Assembly: GCA_020720185.1 (NCBI GenBank)
Contig: DYPB01000022.1
Coordinates: 1 to 24,410 of the forward strand
Direction: 5' to 3'
DNA length: 24,410 nucleotides
DNA from: Flavobacterium psychrophilum
GTDB taxonomy: Bacteria > Bacteroidota > Bacteroidia > Flavobacteriales > Flavobacteriaceae
Both the position numbers and the translations under genes were made by a program. This document shows positions 1 to 7,154 of this stretch, in pieces; position 1 is the first letter of the stretch, and every line of letters starts with the position of its first letter. The notes under the pieces were generated by a model that was given only the letters and a program-made list of their open reading frames with translations, was not told the origin of the DNA and ran no database searches.

Positions 1-140
1 GCTGAAAGCATATAAGCGCGAAACCCACCACAAGATGAGATTTCTTTTAAGGGTCCTAGAAGATGACTAGGTCGATAGGCTATAGATGTAAAGGCAGTAA
101 TGTCATAGTCGAGTAGTACTAATAACCCGTAAGCTTATAA
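1..140 (+). rRNA. 23S ribosomal RNA, 3' end (partial)
   Basis: The first 140 bases match the conserved 3' terminal part of bacterial 23S rRNA: the opening GCTGAAAGCATATAAGCGCG, then AAGATGAGAT, GGTCGATAGGC and the closing GTACTAAT...CCGTAAGCTT. These correspond in order to the last domain of E. coli 23S rRNA. The gene enters from the left, so only its tail is present. The exact mature 3' end cannot be fixed by eye and could be off by several bases. Confidence 0.95.
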
Positions 141-142
141 AT

Positions 143-184
143 CCCGAGCCCTTAATTCCTAATGGGAAACAAAAAGGGCTTGGG
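143..184 (+). other. Hairpin in the 23S-5S spacer, probable rRNA processing stem
   Basis: CCCGAGCCCTT (143-153) can pair with AAGGGCTTGGG (174-184) over 11 base pairs with one G-U pair, enclosing about 20 bases. It lies immediately after the 23S end. A stem here fits an RNase III-type processing or 23S trailer structure. It is not followed by a clean T-run and 5S lies downstream, so it is unlikely to be a terminator. The role is inferred. Confidence 0.5.
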
Positions 185-206
185 GAGAACTTCTTTTTTC
201 TATTTA

Positions 207-225
207 TCCTGAACTTGTTTCAGGA
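207..225 (+). repeat. Short palindromic motif in the rRNA spacer
   Basis: TCCTGAA (207-213) and TTCAGGA (219-225) form a perfect 7-bp stem around a 5-base loop in the 23S-5S spacer. From memory, the unit 'cctgaacttgtttcagg' is a frequent intergenic motif in flavobacterial genomes; no other copy is seen in this window. It may be a small dispersed repeat inserted in the spacer. Confidence 0.4.
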
Positions 226-315
226 AAAACACTTTCTTTATCTCAATATGTTAAAATATTTGCTCGACAGAGCAGTTAAGAGTTATAAAATTAAAAACTC
301 AAAACTAACAACCTT

Positions 316-423
316 AAGGTGGTTATTGCGGCGGGGCTCACCTCTTCCCATCCCGAACAGAGAAGTTAAGCCCGCCAGCGTCAATGGTACTGCATTTTTG
401 TGGGAGAGTAGATCGTCGCCTTT
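316..423 (+). rRNA. rrf: 5S ribosomal RNA
   Basis: The segment carries the classic 5S core: the GGCGGGGCTCACC region, TTCCCATCCCGAACAG, GAAGTTAAGCCC, GCCAGCGTCAATGGTACTGC and GTGGGAGAGTAGATCGTCGCC. The ends AAGGTGG and TCGCCTT can pair as helix I, which sets the approximate boundaries. It lies about 175 bases after 23S, the usual order of a bacterial rRNA operon, with no tRNA in the spacer. An open frame crossing it at 215-448 is spurious. Confidence 0.95.
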
Positions 424-427
424 CTTT

Positions 428-461
428 AAATCCTCATCATATATTTGATGAGGATTTTTTT
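428..461 (+). terminator. Rho-independent terminator of the rRNA operon
   Basis: AAATCCTCATCA (428-439) and TGATGAGGATTT (446-457) form a perfect 12-bp stem with a 6-base loop, followed by a T-run. It sits directly after 5S and before the convergent birA gene, so it closes the rRNA operon. Confidence 0.85.
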
Positions 462-483
462 GTATAGTTTATAAGTTTAAGAA

Positions 484-1215
484 TTAATATAACATTTTTA
501 TTTTTTTAATTTCAAAATCTTGAATTAAATCGTCCTCTAATGCTAAAATTAATTTTCCATTTCTAGAAACTGTTTGAATAACACCCATAAATTTATTATG
601 ATTAGAATCTTCAAAAACTGTTGGAATTGATTTTCTAAAAAGTAAATTATTATAATTTTCCCAAAGTAAATTTTCTTGCTTGTCTTTTAGTAGTTCTAAA
701 TTTTCTTTAATACAATCTATGATTTTTACTAATAAAGAATTTATATCTAATTCTTTATTAATTATATTTTTTAGCGAATTGGCATTTATTAGGTTGTCAA
801 AATTTGTCTGATTTACATTAATTCCAAAACCTATTATAGAAAATATTTGACCGTCAGCTTTTATAATATTTTCAATTAAAATACCTGCAATTTTTTCGTT
901 TCCTGACAAAATGTCGTTTGGCCATTTTATACTTAAATTTGGTATCTGAAATGATTTTAAAGCATTAAATATAGCATTTGAAATTACAATATTAAGATTA
1001 AATATTTGATTACTATCTGATAAAATATTTTTTATTAAAATACTTACAATCAAATTTTTATCTTTCTCTGATTCCCATTTAGAACCCATTTGTCCCTTTC
1101 CATTTGTCTGTTCTTTAGCTATAACTACTGTGAAATTTTCAGTATCCGAATAAGTTGATAATTGTTTTAAATAATCATTTGTTGAATCAATGGCATCAAG
1201 TTTGATAAGTTTCAT
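484..1215 (-). CDS. birA: Biotin--[acetyl-CoA-carboxylase] ligase
   Basis: A 243-residue biotin protein ligase, which activates biotin with ATP and transfers it to the lysine of the acetyl-CoA carboxylase biotin carrier protein, the first step of fatty-acid synthesis. Visible motifs are STN (11-13), the biotinyl-AMP loop TNGKGQMGSKW (37-47, a variant of GRGRxGRxW), and KWPND (97-101) followed by the catalytic-region lysine in EKIAGIL. There is no N-terminal helix-turn-helix, so it is a short group I enzyme and should not act as a biotin operon repressor. It is convergent with the rRNA operon and divergent from rsfS, with 73 bases between the two starts. A copy of this enzyme next to rsfS-ftsH is common in flavobacteria (recollection). 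Confidence 0.93.
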   Translation of the reverse strand: MKLIKLDAIDSTNDYLKQLSTYSDTENFTVVIAKEQTNGKGQMGSKWESEKDKNLIVSILIKNILSDSNQIFNLNIVISNAIFNALKSFQIPNLSIKWPNDILSGNEKIAGILIENIIKADGQIFSIIGFGINVNQTNFDNLINANSLKNIINKELDINSLLVKIIDCIKENLELLKDKQENLLWENYNNLLFRKSIPTVFEDSNHNKFMGVIQTVSRNGKLILALEDDLIQDFEIKKIKMLY

Positions 1216-1258
1216 AAAAATATGTTTAATTTATCACCAAAAATAACTACAAAAAGGG

Positions 1259-1266
1259 TAACTTTG
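1259..1266 (+). promoter_or_regulatory. Putative -7 box for rsfS-ftsH
   Basis: TAACTTTG matches the Bacteroidota -7 consensus TAnnTTTG and lies 22 bases before the rsfS start. No good -33 TTTG is seen about 20 bases upstream, so the assignment rests on the -7 box and its position. Confidence 0.55.
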
Positions 1267-1288
1267 CAAATTATACAAAAATAAATAA

Positions 1289-1660
1289 ATGACAAAGAAT
1301 AAAATAAATAACGACGAGTTACTAACATTCATTATTAAAGGTATTGAAGAAGTAAAAGGGAATGATATTAATATTTTAGATTTACGAGAAATAGATAATG
1401 CTGCTTGCGATTATTTTGTAATTTGTAATGGCAATTCAAATACACAGGTTAATGCAATTGTAAGTTCAATTCAAAAAACAGTGTCAAAATCTATAAAAGA
1501 CAAACCATGGCATGTTGAGGGTTCGGATAATGCTGAATGGGTTTTGATGGACTATGTTAATATTGTAGTTCATGTGTTTCAGAAACATATTAGGGAGTAT
1601 TATAATATTGAATCTCTTTGGGGAGATGCAAAAATTACAACTATTGAAAATAAGTATTAA
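1289..1660 (+). CDS. rsfS: Ribosomal silencing factor RsfS (Iojap/YbeB family)
   Basis: A 123-residue protein with the full RsfS domain: the CDYFVICNGNSNTQV segment (40-54), PWHVEGSDNAEWVLMDY (73-89) and the terminal VVHVFQ..REYYNIESLWGDA. The family binds ribosomal protein L14 (uL14) on the large subunit and blocks subunit joining when nutrients are low. The length is typical. The gene starts 22 bases after a -7 box and is followed 16 bases later by ftsH in the same direction, so the two are probably co-transcribed. The coupling of a ribosome-silencing factor with a membrane quality-control protease recurs in Bacteroidota (recollection). Confidence 0.94.
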   Translation: MTKNKINNDELLTFIIKGIEEVKGNDINILDLREIDNAACDYFVICNGNSNTQVNAIVSSIQKTVSKSIKDKPWHVEGSDNAEWVLMDYVNIVVHVFQKHIREYYNIESLWGDAKITTIENKY

Positions 1661-1676
1661 TAATTTTTTTTATATT

Positions 1677-3668
1677 ATGACATCAGAAAACACTACTGCT
1701 CCAAGTCCGTCGGTATCTAAAACAACTCCACCAAAAAACACAAATAAGGATAACTCTTTAAAAATAAAGGAATTAAAAATAAATCCGATTTGGATTTATG
1801 GAATTATTTTATTATTTTTTTTCTTGTGGAATTATGTTGATGGGAGTAAAAAAAACCTTTTACCAAATGAGTTAACCCTATCTGAATTTAATTTAATGTT
1901 AGATAAAGCTGAAATTGATAATGTAGAAATATCTGATAAAACAAAAGCAGAAATATATCTTACAAGTGCTGCAATAACCGCTATTAATAATAGAAATAAA
2001 GGAAAAAAGAATGCCTTTTTATTGACTAAAAACGGACCACATTACATCATGGAAATTGGCAATGACGAAGTTTTTCAACTAAAAATGGAGAAAGCACAAC
2101 TTGAAGGCAAATTAAAAAAATATTCATTTATTCCTAAGAATGATTTATTTGAATTATTAATAGGTGCATTACCATTAATTATTACAGTAATTTTTTTTAT
2201 TTTCATGATGCGAAGAATGGGCGGTCCAAATGGACCTGGAGGTCAAATTTTTGGAATTGGAAAATCAAAAGCAAAATTATTTGATGAGAAGACAGATAAA
2301 AAAATCACTTTTAAAGATGTTGCAGGACTTGAAGGGGCTAAAGAAGAAATTCAAGAAATAGTAGAGTTTTTAAAAAATCCTGAAAAATACACAAATTTAG
2401 GAGGAAAGATACCAAAAGGAGCATTACTTGTAGGGCCTCCAGGCACAGGGAAAACACTTTTAGCAAAAGCGGTTGCAGGCGAAGCCGAAGTTCCTTTTTT
2501 CTCATTATCAGGTTCTGATTTTTCTGAAATGTTTGTAGGAGTTGGGGCATCACGAGTTAGAGATCTTTTTCAGCAAGCAAAAGTTAAATCACCAGCAATT
2601 ATATTTATAGATGAAATTGATGCAGTTGGTAAAGCTCGTGGAAAAGGTGGTTTTTCTGGTAGTAATGATGAAAGAGAAAACACACTAAATCAATTACTTA
2701 CGGAAATGGATGGTTTTGGAACAAATGTATCAGTAATTGTATTAGCTGCAACAAACAGAGCAGATGTTTTAGATAAAGCACTAATGAGAGCTGGTAGATT
2801 TGACCGTCAGATATATGTAGATTTACCAAACATTAATGAACGGAAGGAAATTTTCGAGGTGCATCTTGAACCTCTAAAAAAGGTAGAGGGATTAGATACG
2901 GATTTTCTTGCCAAGCAAACACCTGGTTTTTCTGGTGCTGACATCGCTAATGTTTGTAATGAAGCAGCTTTAATTGCTGCTAGAAATAATAAAGAAGCAG
3001 TAGATAAACAAGATTTTTTAGATGCAGTAGATAGAATTGTAGGAGGATTAGAAAAGAAAAATAAAATAATCACACCAGCCGAGAAAAAAGCCATTGCTAT
3101 TCATGAAGCAGGACATGCAACTGTAAGTTGGATGTTAGAACATGCAGCACCGTTAGTAAAAGTTACTATTGTTCCAAGAGGTCAAAGTCTTGGTGCAGCT
3201 TGGTATTTGCCAGAAGAGCGACAAATTGTTCGTCCAGATCAAATGTTAGATGAAATGTGTGCTACAATGGGAGGTAGAGCGGCTGAAAAAGTTATCTTTG
3301 ATAAAATTTCAACTGGAGCATTATCTGATTTAGAAAAAGTTACAAAACAAGCTAGAGCAATGGTTACAATTTACGGTTTAAATGATAAAATTGGCAATGT
3401 AACTTATTATGACTCATCAGGACAATCTGAATATAATTTTAATAAGCCATATTCCGAAGAAACTGGCGTGATTATAGATAAAGAAATCTCATTATTAATT
3501 GAAAGTCAATATCAAAGAGCAATTAAATTATTAGAAGAAAATAAAGAAAAATTAAATAAATTAGCAGATATTTTGATAGAAAAAGAGGTGATTTTTAGAG
3601 ATGATTTAGAGACTATTTTCGGAAAAAGACAGTTTGATGAAAATTTGCAAGTAGAAAAATCGTCATAA
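1677..3668 (+). CDS. ftsH: ATP-dependent zinc metalloprotease FtsH
   Basis: A membrane-anchored AAA+ protease that extracts and degrades misfolded or unassembled membrane proteins and some soluble regulators. Starting at the ATG at 1677 it has 663 residues: a Pro/Thr-rich N-tail, membrane helix 1 (about 38-54), an extracytoplasmic segment, helix 2 (about 160-180) ending in MMRRMGG, Walker A GPPGTGKT (253-260), Walker B IIFIDEID, the second region of homology with the arginine finger ([10 protein letters not shown]), and the zinc-protease motif HEAGH (476-480). An in-frame ATG at 1572 would lie inside rsfS and add 35 residues that look like out-of-frame rsfS, so 1677 is preferred, 16 bases after the rsfS stop. 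No obvious terminator follows; the next gene has its own promoter. Confidence 0.97.
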   Translation: MTSENTTAPSPSVSKTTPPKNTNKDNSLKIKELKINPIWIYGIILLFFFLWNYVDGSKKNLLPNELTLSEFNLMLDKAEIDNVEISDKTKAEIYLTSAAITAINNRNKGKKNAFLLTKNGPHYIMEIGNDEVFQLKMEKAQLEGKLKKYSFIPKNDLFELLIGALPLIITVIFFIFMMRRMGGPNGPGGQIFGIGKSKAKLFDEKTDKKITFKDVAGLEGAKEEIQEIVEFLKNPEKYTNLGGKIPKGALLVGPPGTGKTLLAKAVAGEAEVPFFSLSGSDFSEMFVGVGASRVRDLFQQAKVKSPAIIFIDEIDAVGKARGKGGFSGSNDERENTLNQLLTEMDGFGTNVSVIVLAATNRADVLDKALMRAGRFDRQIYVDLPNINERKEIFEVHLEPLKKVEGLDTDFLAKQTPGFSGADIANVCNEAALIAARNNKEAVDKQDFLDAVDRIVGGLEKKNKIITPAEKKAIAIHEAGHATVSWMLEHAAPLVKVTIVPRGQSLGAAWYLPEERQIVRPDQMLDEMCATMGGRAAEKVIFDKISTGALSDLEKVTKQARAMVTIYGLNDKIGNVTYYDSSGQSEYNFNKPYSEETGVIIDKEISLLIESQYQRAIKLLEENKEKLNKLADILIEKEVIFRDDLETIFGKRQFDENLQVEKSS

Positions 3669-3691
3669 AAATAAATAAAAAAATTAGTATT

Positions 3692-3716
3692 ATTTATAAA
3701 TTTTTAATTTATAAAT
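3692..3716. repeat. AT-only palindrome pair upstream of the secDF promoter
   Basis: ATTTATAAAT occurs at 3692-3701 and again at 3707-3716, separated by TTTTA. The unit is its own reverse complement, so the copies are both direct and inverted repeats. It sits just before the secDF -7 box and could be an upstream activating element, a regulator site, or a weak terminator of ftsH. By composition alone it could also be chance. Confidence 0.4.
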
Positions 3717-3723
3717 AAAATTA

Positions 3724-3731
3724 TATCTTTG
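3724..3731 (+). promoter_or_regulatory. Putative -7 box for secDF
   Basis: TATCTTTG is an exact match to TAnnTTTG, 79 bases before the secDF start, with the ATTTATAAAT pair just upstream. No clear -33 TTTG is seen. A transcript from here would have a leader of about 70 bases, rich in A and T. Confidence 0.6.
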
Positions 3732-3810
3732 CACCCCTAATATTGAGGTATTAAAAAAAGACTAATAATATTAGAATAAAAATAAACAAAATCAATAAAA
3801 TTTTTCAGTA

Positions 3811-6800
3811 ATGCAAAATAAAGGACTCATTAAATTTTTCGCAATCATTTTTGCACTGGTAAGCATTTACCAACTTTCATTTACATTTGTTGCAAACAAA
3901 GTTAAAGCTGATGCTAAAACCTATGCAAATAATGATTCACAAAAAGAATTAAAGTATTTAGACTCTGTGAGTAAACAGAAAGTATTTGGTCCTTTTACTT
4001 ATAACGATGTGAGAGATTACCAACTACAAAAAGGTCTTGACCTTGAAGGAGGTATGAATGTTATTCTTGAAATATCTGTAAAAGATATTTTAAAAGGATT
4101 ATCAAACAAATCTAAAGATCCTATATTTAATCAAGCATTAGAAGACGCAAAGAAAAATCAAGTAGGAAATCAAGATTATTTAGATGCTTTCTTTAATGAA
4201 TTTGAAAAAGCAGCTGAAGGGAAAACAAAATTAGCTTCACCAGATATTTTTGCAAATAGATCCATGCAAGGTGTTGGAGGAATCGATTCAAAAATGACCA
4301 ATGCAGAAGCTAAAAAAGTTATCAGACAGAAAGTTGATGAGTCAATTACAAGTGCTAGTGAAGTATTGCGTAAAAGAATCGACCAATTTGGAGTTGTTCA
4401 GCCAAACATTCAAAGAATGGGTCAATCAGGTAGAATTTTAGTAGAATTACCAGGAGTTAAAGATGTTGATAGGGTAAAGGAATTAATCTCAAAAACAGCA
4501 CAATTAGAATTTTGGGAAACTTATAAACTAAACGATGTTGGTGGCTTTATCATGTCAGCGAATGAGGCATTAAAAAAGACGGAAGTAGTTGCAACAGCAA
4601 GTACAAAAGTAGAGAAAACAGCTGATAAAGGTGTTTCAGCATTATTAGTTGACGAAAAAGCAAAAGACTCAACAGCCTCTGCAACAAACAAACAATCAAG
4701 AGGACCGTTATTAGATAAATTTATCTCGATGGGACAAGGTGGAGCAATTTTAGGATACGCTACTGTAGAAAATTCTAAAAAAATCAGTGAATATTTAGCT
4801 CGACCAGAAATTCAGAATTTGCTATCGACAGACATAAAATTCGCAAAATTTGTATGGGGAAAACCATCAACAATAAGCATGTTAAATGGCGAAATTGTTA
4901 AAGCAGATAAAGTTGGTGCAGAAAAAGTAGAGACAGTAGAATTATATGCTTTAAAAGGAAATCGTGATAATGAACCACCTTTAAGCGGAGGTGTAATCAT
5001 AAATGCAAAAGACACTTATGACCAATCAGGTAAACCAGCAGTTTCAATGCAAATGAATGGTTCGGGTGCAAGAAAATGGGAAGAATTAACAGGAGTAGCA
5101 TATAAAACACAGGGTAATATTGCAATTGCATTAGATAATATAGTTTATTCCGCACCAGGTGTTTCTACGGGTGCTATATCTGGAGGAAATTCTGAAATAT
5201 CTGGTACTTTTAGTGTTGCTGAAGCAAAAGACTTAGCAAATGTTTTAAGAGCTGGGAAATTACCTGCTACCGCAGAGATAGTTCAATCAGAAGTTGTAGG
5301 TCCATCATTAGGTAAAGAAGCCATTGATAACGGAACAACATCTGGAGTTATAGGATTATTATTGGTATCTCTTTGGATGATGTTATATTATGGAAAAGCA
5401 GGTTGGTATGCAAATATAGCATTAGGTGTCAATGTGTTGTTTTTGTTTGGTGTTTTTGCAAATTTTGGTTTTGTACTAACGCTACCTGGTATTGCAGGTA
5501 TAGTTTTAACTATCGGTACAGCTGTAGATGCTAATATTATCATTTACGAAAGAGCAAAAGAAGAATTAAGAAGAGGAAAATCATTAATTGATGCAATAGA
5601 CACATCTTTCAGTTGGAAAGGAGCAATGCGTTCAATAATTGATGCAAATGTTACCCATGTATTAACAGGTTTAGTGTTATATATTTTTGGTTCAGGACCA
5701 ATTAAAGGATTTGCATTATCATTATTAGTTGGTATTTTCACATCTTTATTTTGCTCAATTTTTATATCAAGAATGTTATTAGATTGGAGTGTAAAAAGAG
5801 GAAATGCTTTAACTTTTGTAACATCGTTATCTAAAAATTGGTTTACTAATGTGAATATTAATTTCTTAAAATATAAAAAAATATTTTATACATTATCAGC
5901 AATAGTTTGTGTGGTTAGTGTTTTTTCATTGTTTACTAATGGATTAAATGAAGGTGCTGATTTTATTGGAGGTAGATCATATCAAATTCATTTTCCTCAA
6001 AATATGAAAGCTGACGAAATAAAAGCAGAACTTTCTAAACCATTTGAAGGTGTAGATGTAAAAACCTTTGGTGGTGATAATCAATTAAGAATTACTACAA
6101 AATATAAAATTAAAGAGTCGGGGATTGTTGTTGATCAAGAAATTAACCAAAAATTGTTTGATAACTTAAAAAAACATTTTGCAACTGATATGACTTATGA
6201 TAAATTTGTAAATGCAGATGCTAATAAACAATTTGGTATTATGCAATCATCAAAAGTAGGACCAAGTGTTGCAGCCGATATTAAAACAAATGCGTTTTGG
6301 GCTGTTCTCGGAGCAATGTTATTAGTTTGTTTCTATTTGGTGGTTAGTTTCCGTAAATGGCAGTATTCACTTGGTGCAATAGCGGCTGTAGCACACGATG
6401 TTATTTTTGTATTAGGAATTTATTCATTATTATGGAAAATAATGCCATTTGGTATGGAAATGGATCAACACTTTATAGCAGCAATTCTAACTGTTATTGG
6501 TTATTCAATGAATGATACTGTAATTGTATTTGATAGAGTTAGAGAGTTTATAGGTGGTAAATCAAAAGGTACATTTACAGAAATTGTAAACCAATCTATT
6601 AATACAACAATGTCAAGAACTTTAAACACTTCATTAACAATGATTATGGTCTTATTAATTATGTTTGTTTTCGGAGGAGAATCAATTAGAGGGTTTATAT
6701 TTGCGATGTTAATAGGAATTGTTATCGGAACATATTCATCTTTGTTTATTGCAACTCCTGTATTAGTAGATACTTTTTCAGCAAAAGAAAAAGCAGAAGT

Positions 6801-6822
6801 TGAACATCAACATAATGACTAA
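3811..6822 (+). CDS. secDF: Fused protein translocase subunit SecDF
   Basis: A 1003-residue single-chain SecD-SecF, the proton-driven accessory of SecYEG that pulls proteins across the inner membrane. The SecD half shows the N-terminal helix, the GLDLEGGMNVILEI motif, the large periplasmic P1 region, and the TM4 motif TAVDANIIIYER with Asp573. The SecF half begins near residue 680 and shows GADFIGGRSYQIHF and the TM motif YSMNDTVIVFDR with Asp902; the two membrane aspartates fit the proton path. Fusion of secD and secF is usual in Bacteroidota. A low-complexity insert near residues 255-300 (Lys/Ala/Thr/Ser rich) interrupts the periplasmic part, as is common in this group. Export through this complex feeds BamD, DUF4835 and T9SS clients. 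Confidence 0.97.
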   Translation: MQNKGLIKFFAIIFALVSIYQLSFTFVANKVKADAKTYANNDSQKELKYLDSVSKQKVFGPFTYNDVRDYQLQKGLDLEGGMNVILEISVKDILKGLSNKSKDPIFNQALEDAKKNQVGNQDYLDAFFNEFEKAAEGKTKLASPDIFANRSMQGVGGIDSKMTNAEAKKVIRQKVDESITSASEVLRKRIDQFGVVQPNIQRMGQSGRILVELPGVKDVDRVKELISKTAQLEFWETYKLNDVGGFIMSANEALKKTEVVATASTKVEKTADKGVSALLVDEKAKDSTASATNKQSRGPLLDKFISMGQGGAILGYATVENSKKISEYLARPEIQNLLSTDIKFAKFVWGKPSTISMLNGEIVKADKVGAEKVETVELYALKGNRDNEPPLSGGVIINAKDTYDQSGKPAVSMQMNGSGARKWEELTGVAYKTQGNIAIALDNIVYSAPGVSTGAISGGNSEISGTFSVAEAKDLANVLRAGKLPATAEIVQSEVVGPSLGKEAIDNGTTSGVIGLLLVSLWMMLYYGKAGWYANIALGVNVLFLFGVFANFGFVLTLPGIAGIVLTIGTAVDANIIIYERAKEELRRGKSLIDAIDTSFSWKGAMRSIIDANVTHVLTGLVLYIFGSGPIKGFALSLLVGIFTSLFCSIFISRMLLDWSVKRGNALTFVTSLSKNWFTNVNINFLKYKKIFYTLSAIVCVVSVFSLFTNGLNEGADFIGGRSYQIHFPQNMKADEIKAELSKPFEGVDVKTFGGDNQLRITTKYKIKESGIVVDQEINQKLFDNLKKHFATDMTYDKFVNADANKQFGIMQSSKVGPSVAADIKTNAFWAVLGAMLLVCFYLVVSFRKWQYSLGAIAAVAHDVIFVLGIYSLLWKIMPFGMEMDQHFIAAILTVIGYSMNDTVIVFDRVREFIGGKSKGTFTEIVNQSINTTMSRTLNTSLTMIMVLLIMFVFGGESIRGFIFAMLIGIVIGTYSSLFIATPVLVDTFSAKEKAEVEHQHND

Positions 6823-6836
6823 AATTTAATTTCATA

Positions 6837-7018
6837 TTTAACCCAGATTACGCATTAGAAATCTATTCCAAACTCAAACTACTTCAAAAATAAGTACTTA
6901 CTCCTATTTTTAAATTCAAAATACAAAAGTATTCTTTCTTCAAAAATAGTCCGTGAGCACTTATTTTTATTGCATTTTGAGTTTTCATAACGAAGTCTAA
7001 TGCGTAATTTGGGTTTAA
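6837..7018. repeat. MITE-like element with about 23-bp terminal inverted repeats
   Basis: TTTAACCCAGATTACGCATTAGA (6837-6859) is matched in inverted orientation by the segment at 6996-7018 (TCTAATGCGTAATTTGGGTTT), with one mismatch and one extra base. Inside, AAACTCAAA (6871-6879) is matched by TTTTGAGTTT near 6976-6985, and AAAAATAAGT near 6886-6895 by ACTTATTTTT near 6959-6968. The whole 182 bp can therefore fold into a long imperfect hairpin. It encodes no protein. This is the form of a miniature inverted-repeat element, or the collapsed ends of an insertion sequence, placed between the secDF stop and its terminator. Confidence 0.6.
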
Positions 7019-7024
7019 AAAATG

Positions 7025-7064
7025 AAATGCCCCCAAAAGTTAGACACTATTTGGGGGCATTTTT
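7025..7064. terminator. Bidirectional terminator hairpin between secDF and mutS2
   Basis: AAATGCCCCCAAA (7025-7037) and TTTGGGGGCATTT (7050-7062) form a perfect 13-bp stem with a 12-base loop. A T-run follows on the plus strand and an A-rich run precedes it, so it can stop both secDF (plus) and mutS2 (minus). The left half, TGAAATGCCCCCAAAAGTTA and the following GACAC, resembles terminal repeats of IS3-family elements (recollection), so it may derive from an IS end. Confidence 0.75.
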
Positions 7065-7069
7065 ATTGT

Positions 7070-7139
7070 AGGTGGGTTCTATAAAATAGCATCAGTAAAA
7101 AAATAAATTTACAAAAAAACTAATTTATAGAACCCACCT
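7070..7139. repeat. Perfect 16-bp inverted repeat with a repeated core
   Basis: AGGTGGGTTCTATAAA (7070-7085) is exactly reverse-complemented at 7124-7139, with 38 AT-rich bases between. The inner part, from GCATCAGT (7089) to 7116, recurs with two mismatches at 14554-14581 downstream of ggt, where a shortened AACCCATCT right arm also follows. It is thus a dispersed element rather than only a local hairpin. No T-run follows, so a terminator role is less likely. Confidence 0.65.
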
Positions 7140-7154
7140 GTAATAAGACAAGAA

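Noticed and set aside
141..315. tRNA gene in the 23S-5S spacer
   Set aside because: No T-loop GGTTCGAATCC-like sequence or cloverleaf is visible.
215..448. Open frame across the 5S region
   Set aside because: It overlaps a well-supported 5S rRNA gene and the terminator; the peptide has no recognisable family.
1572..1676. Upstream in-frame ATG for ftsH
   Set aside because: The extra 35 residues are out-of-frame rsfS sequence; the ATG at 1677 follows the rsfS stop and fits the family.
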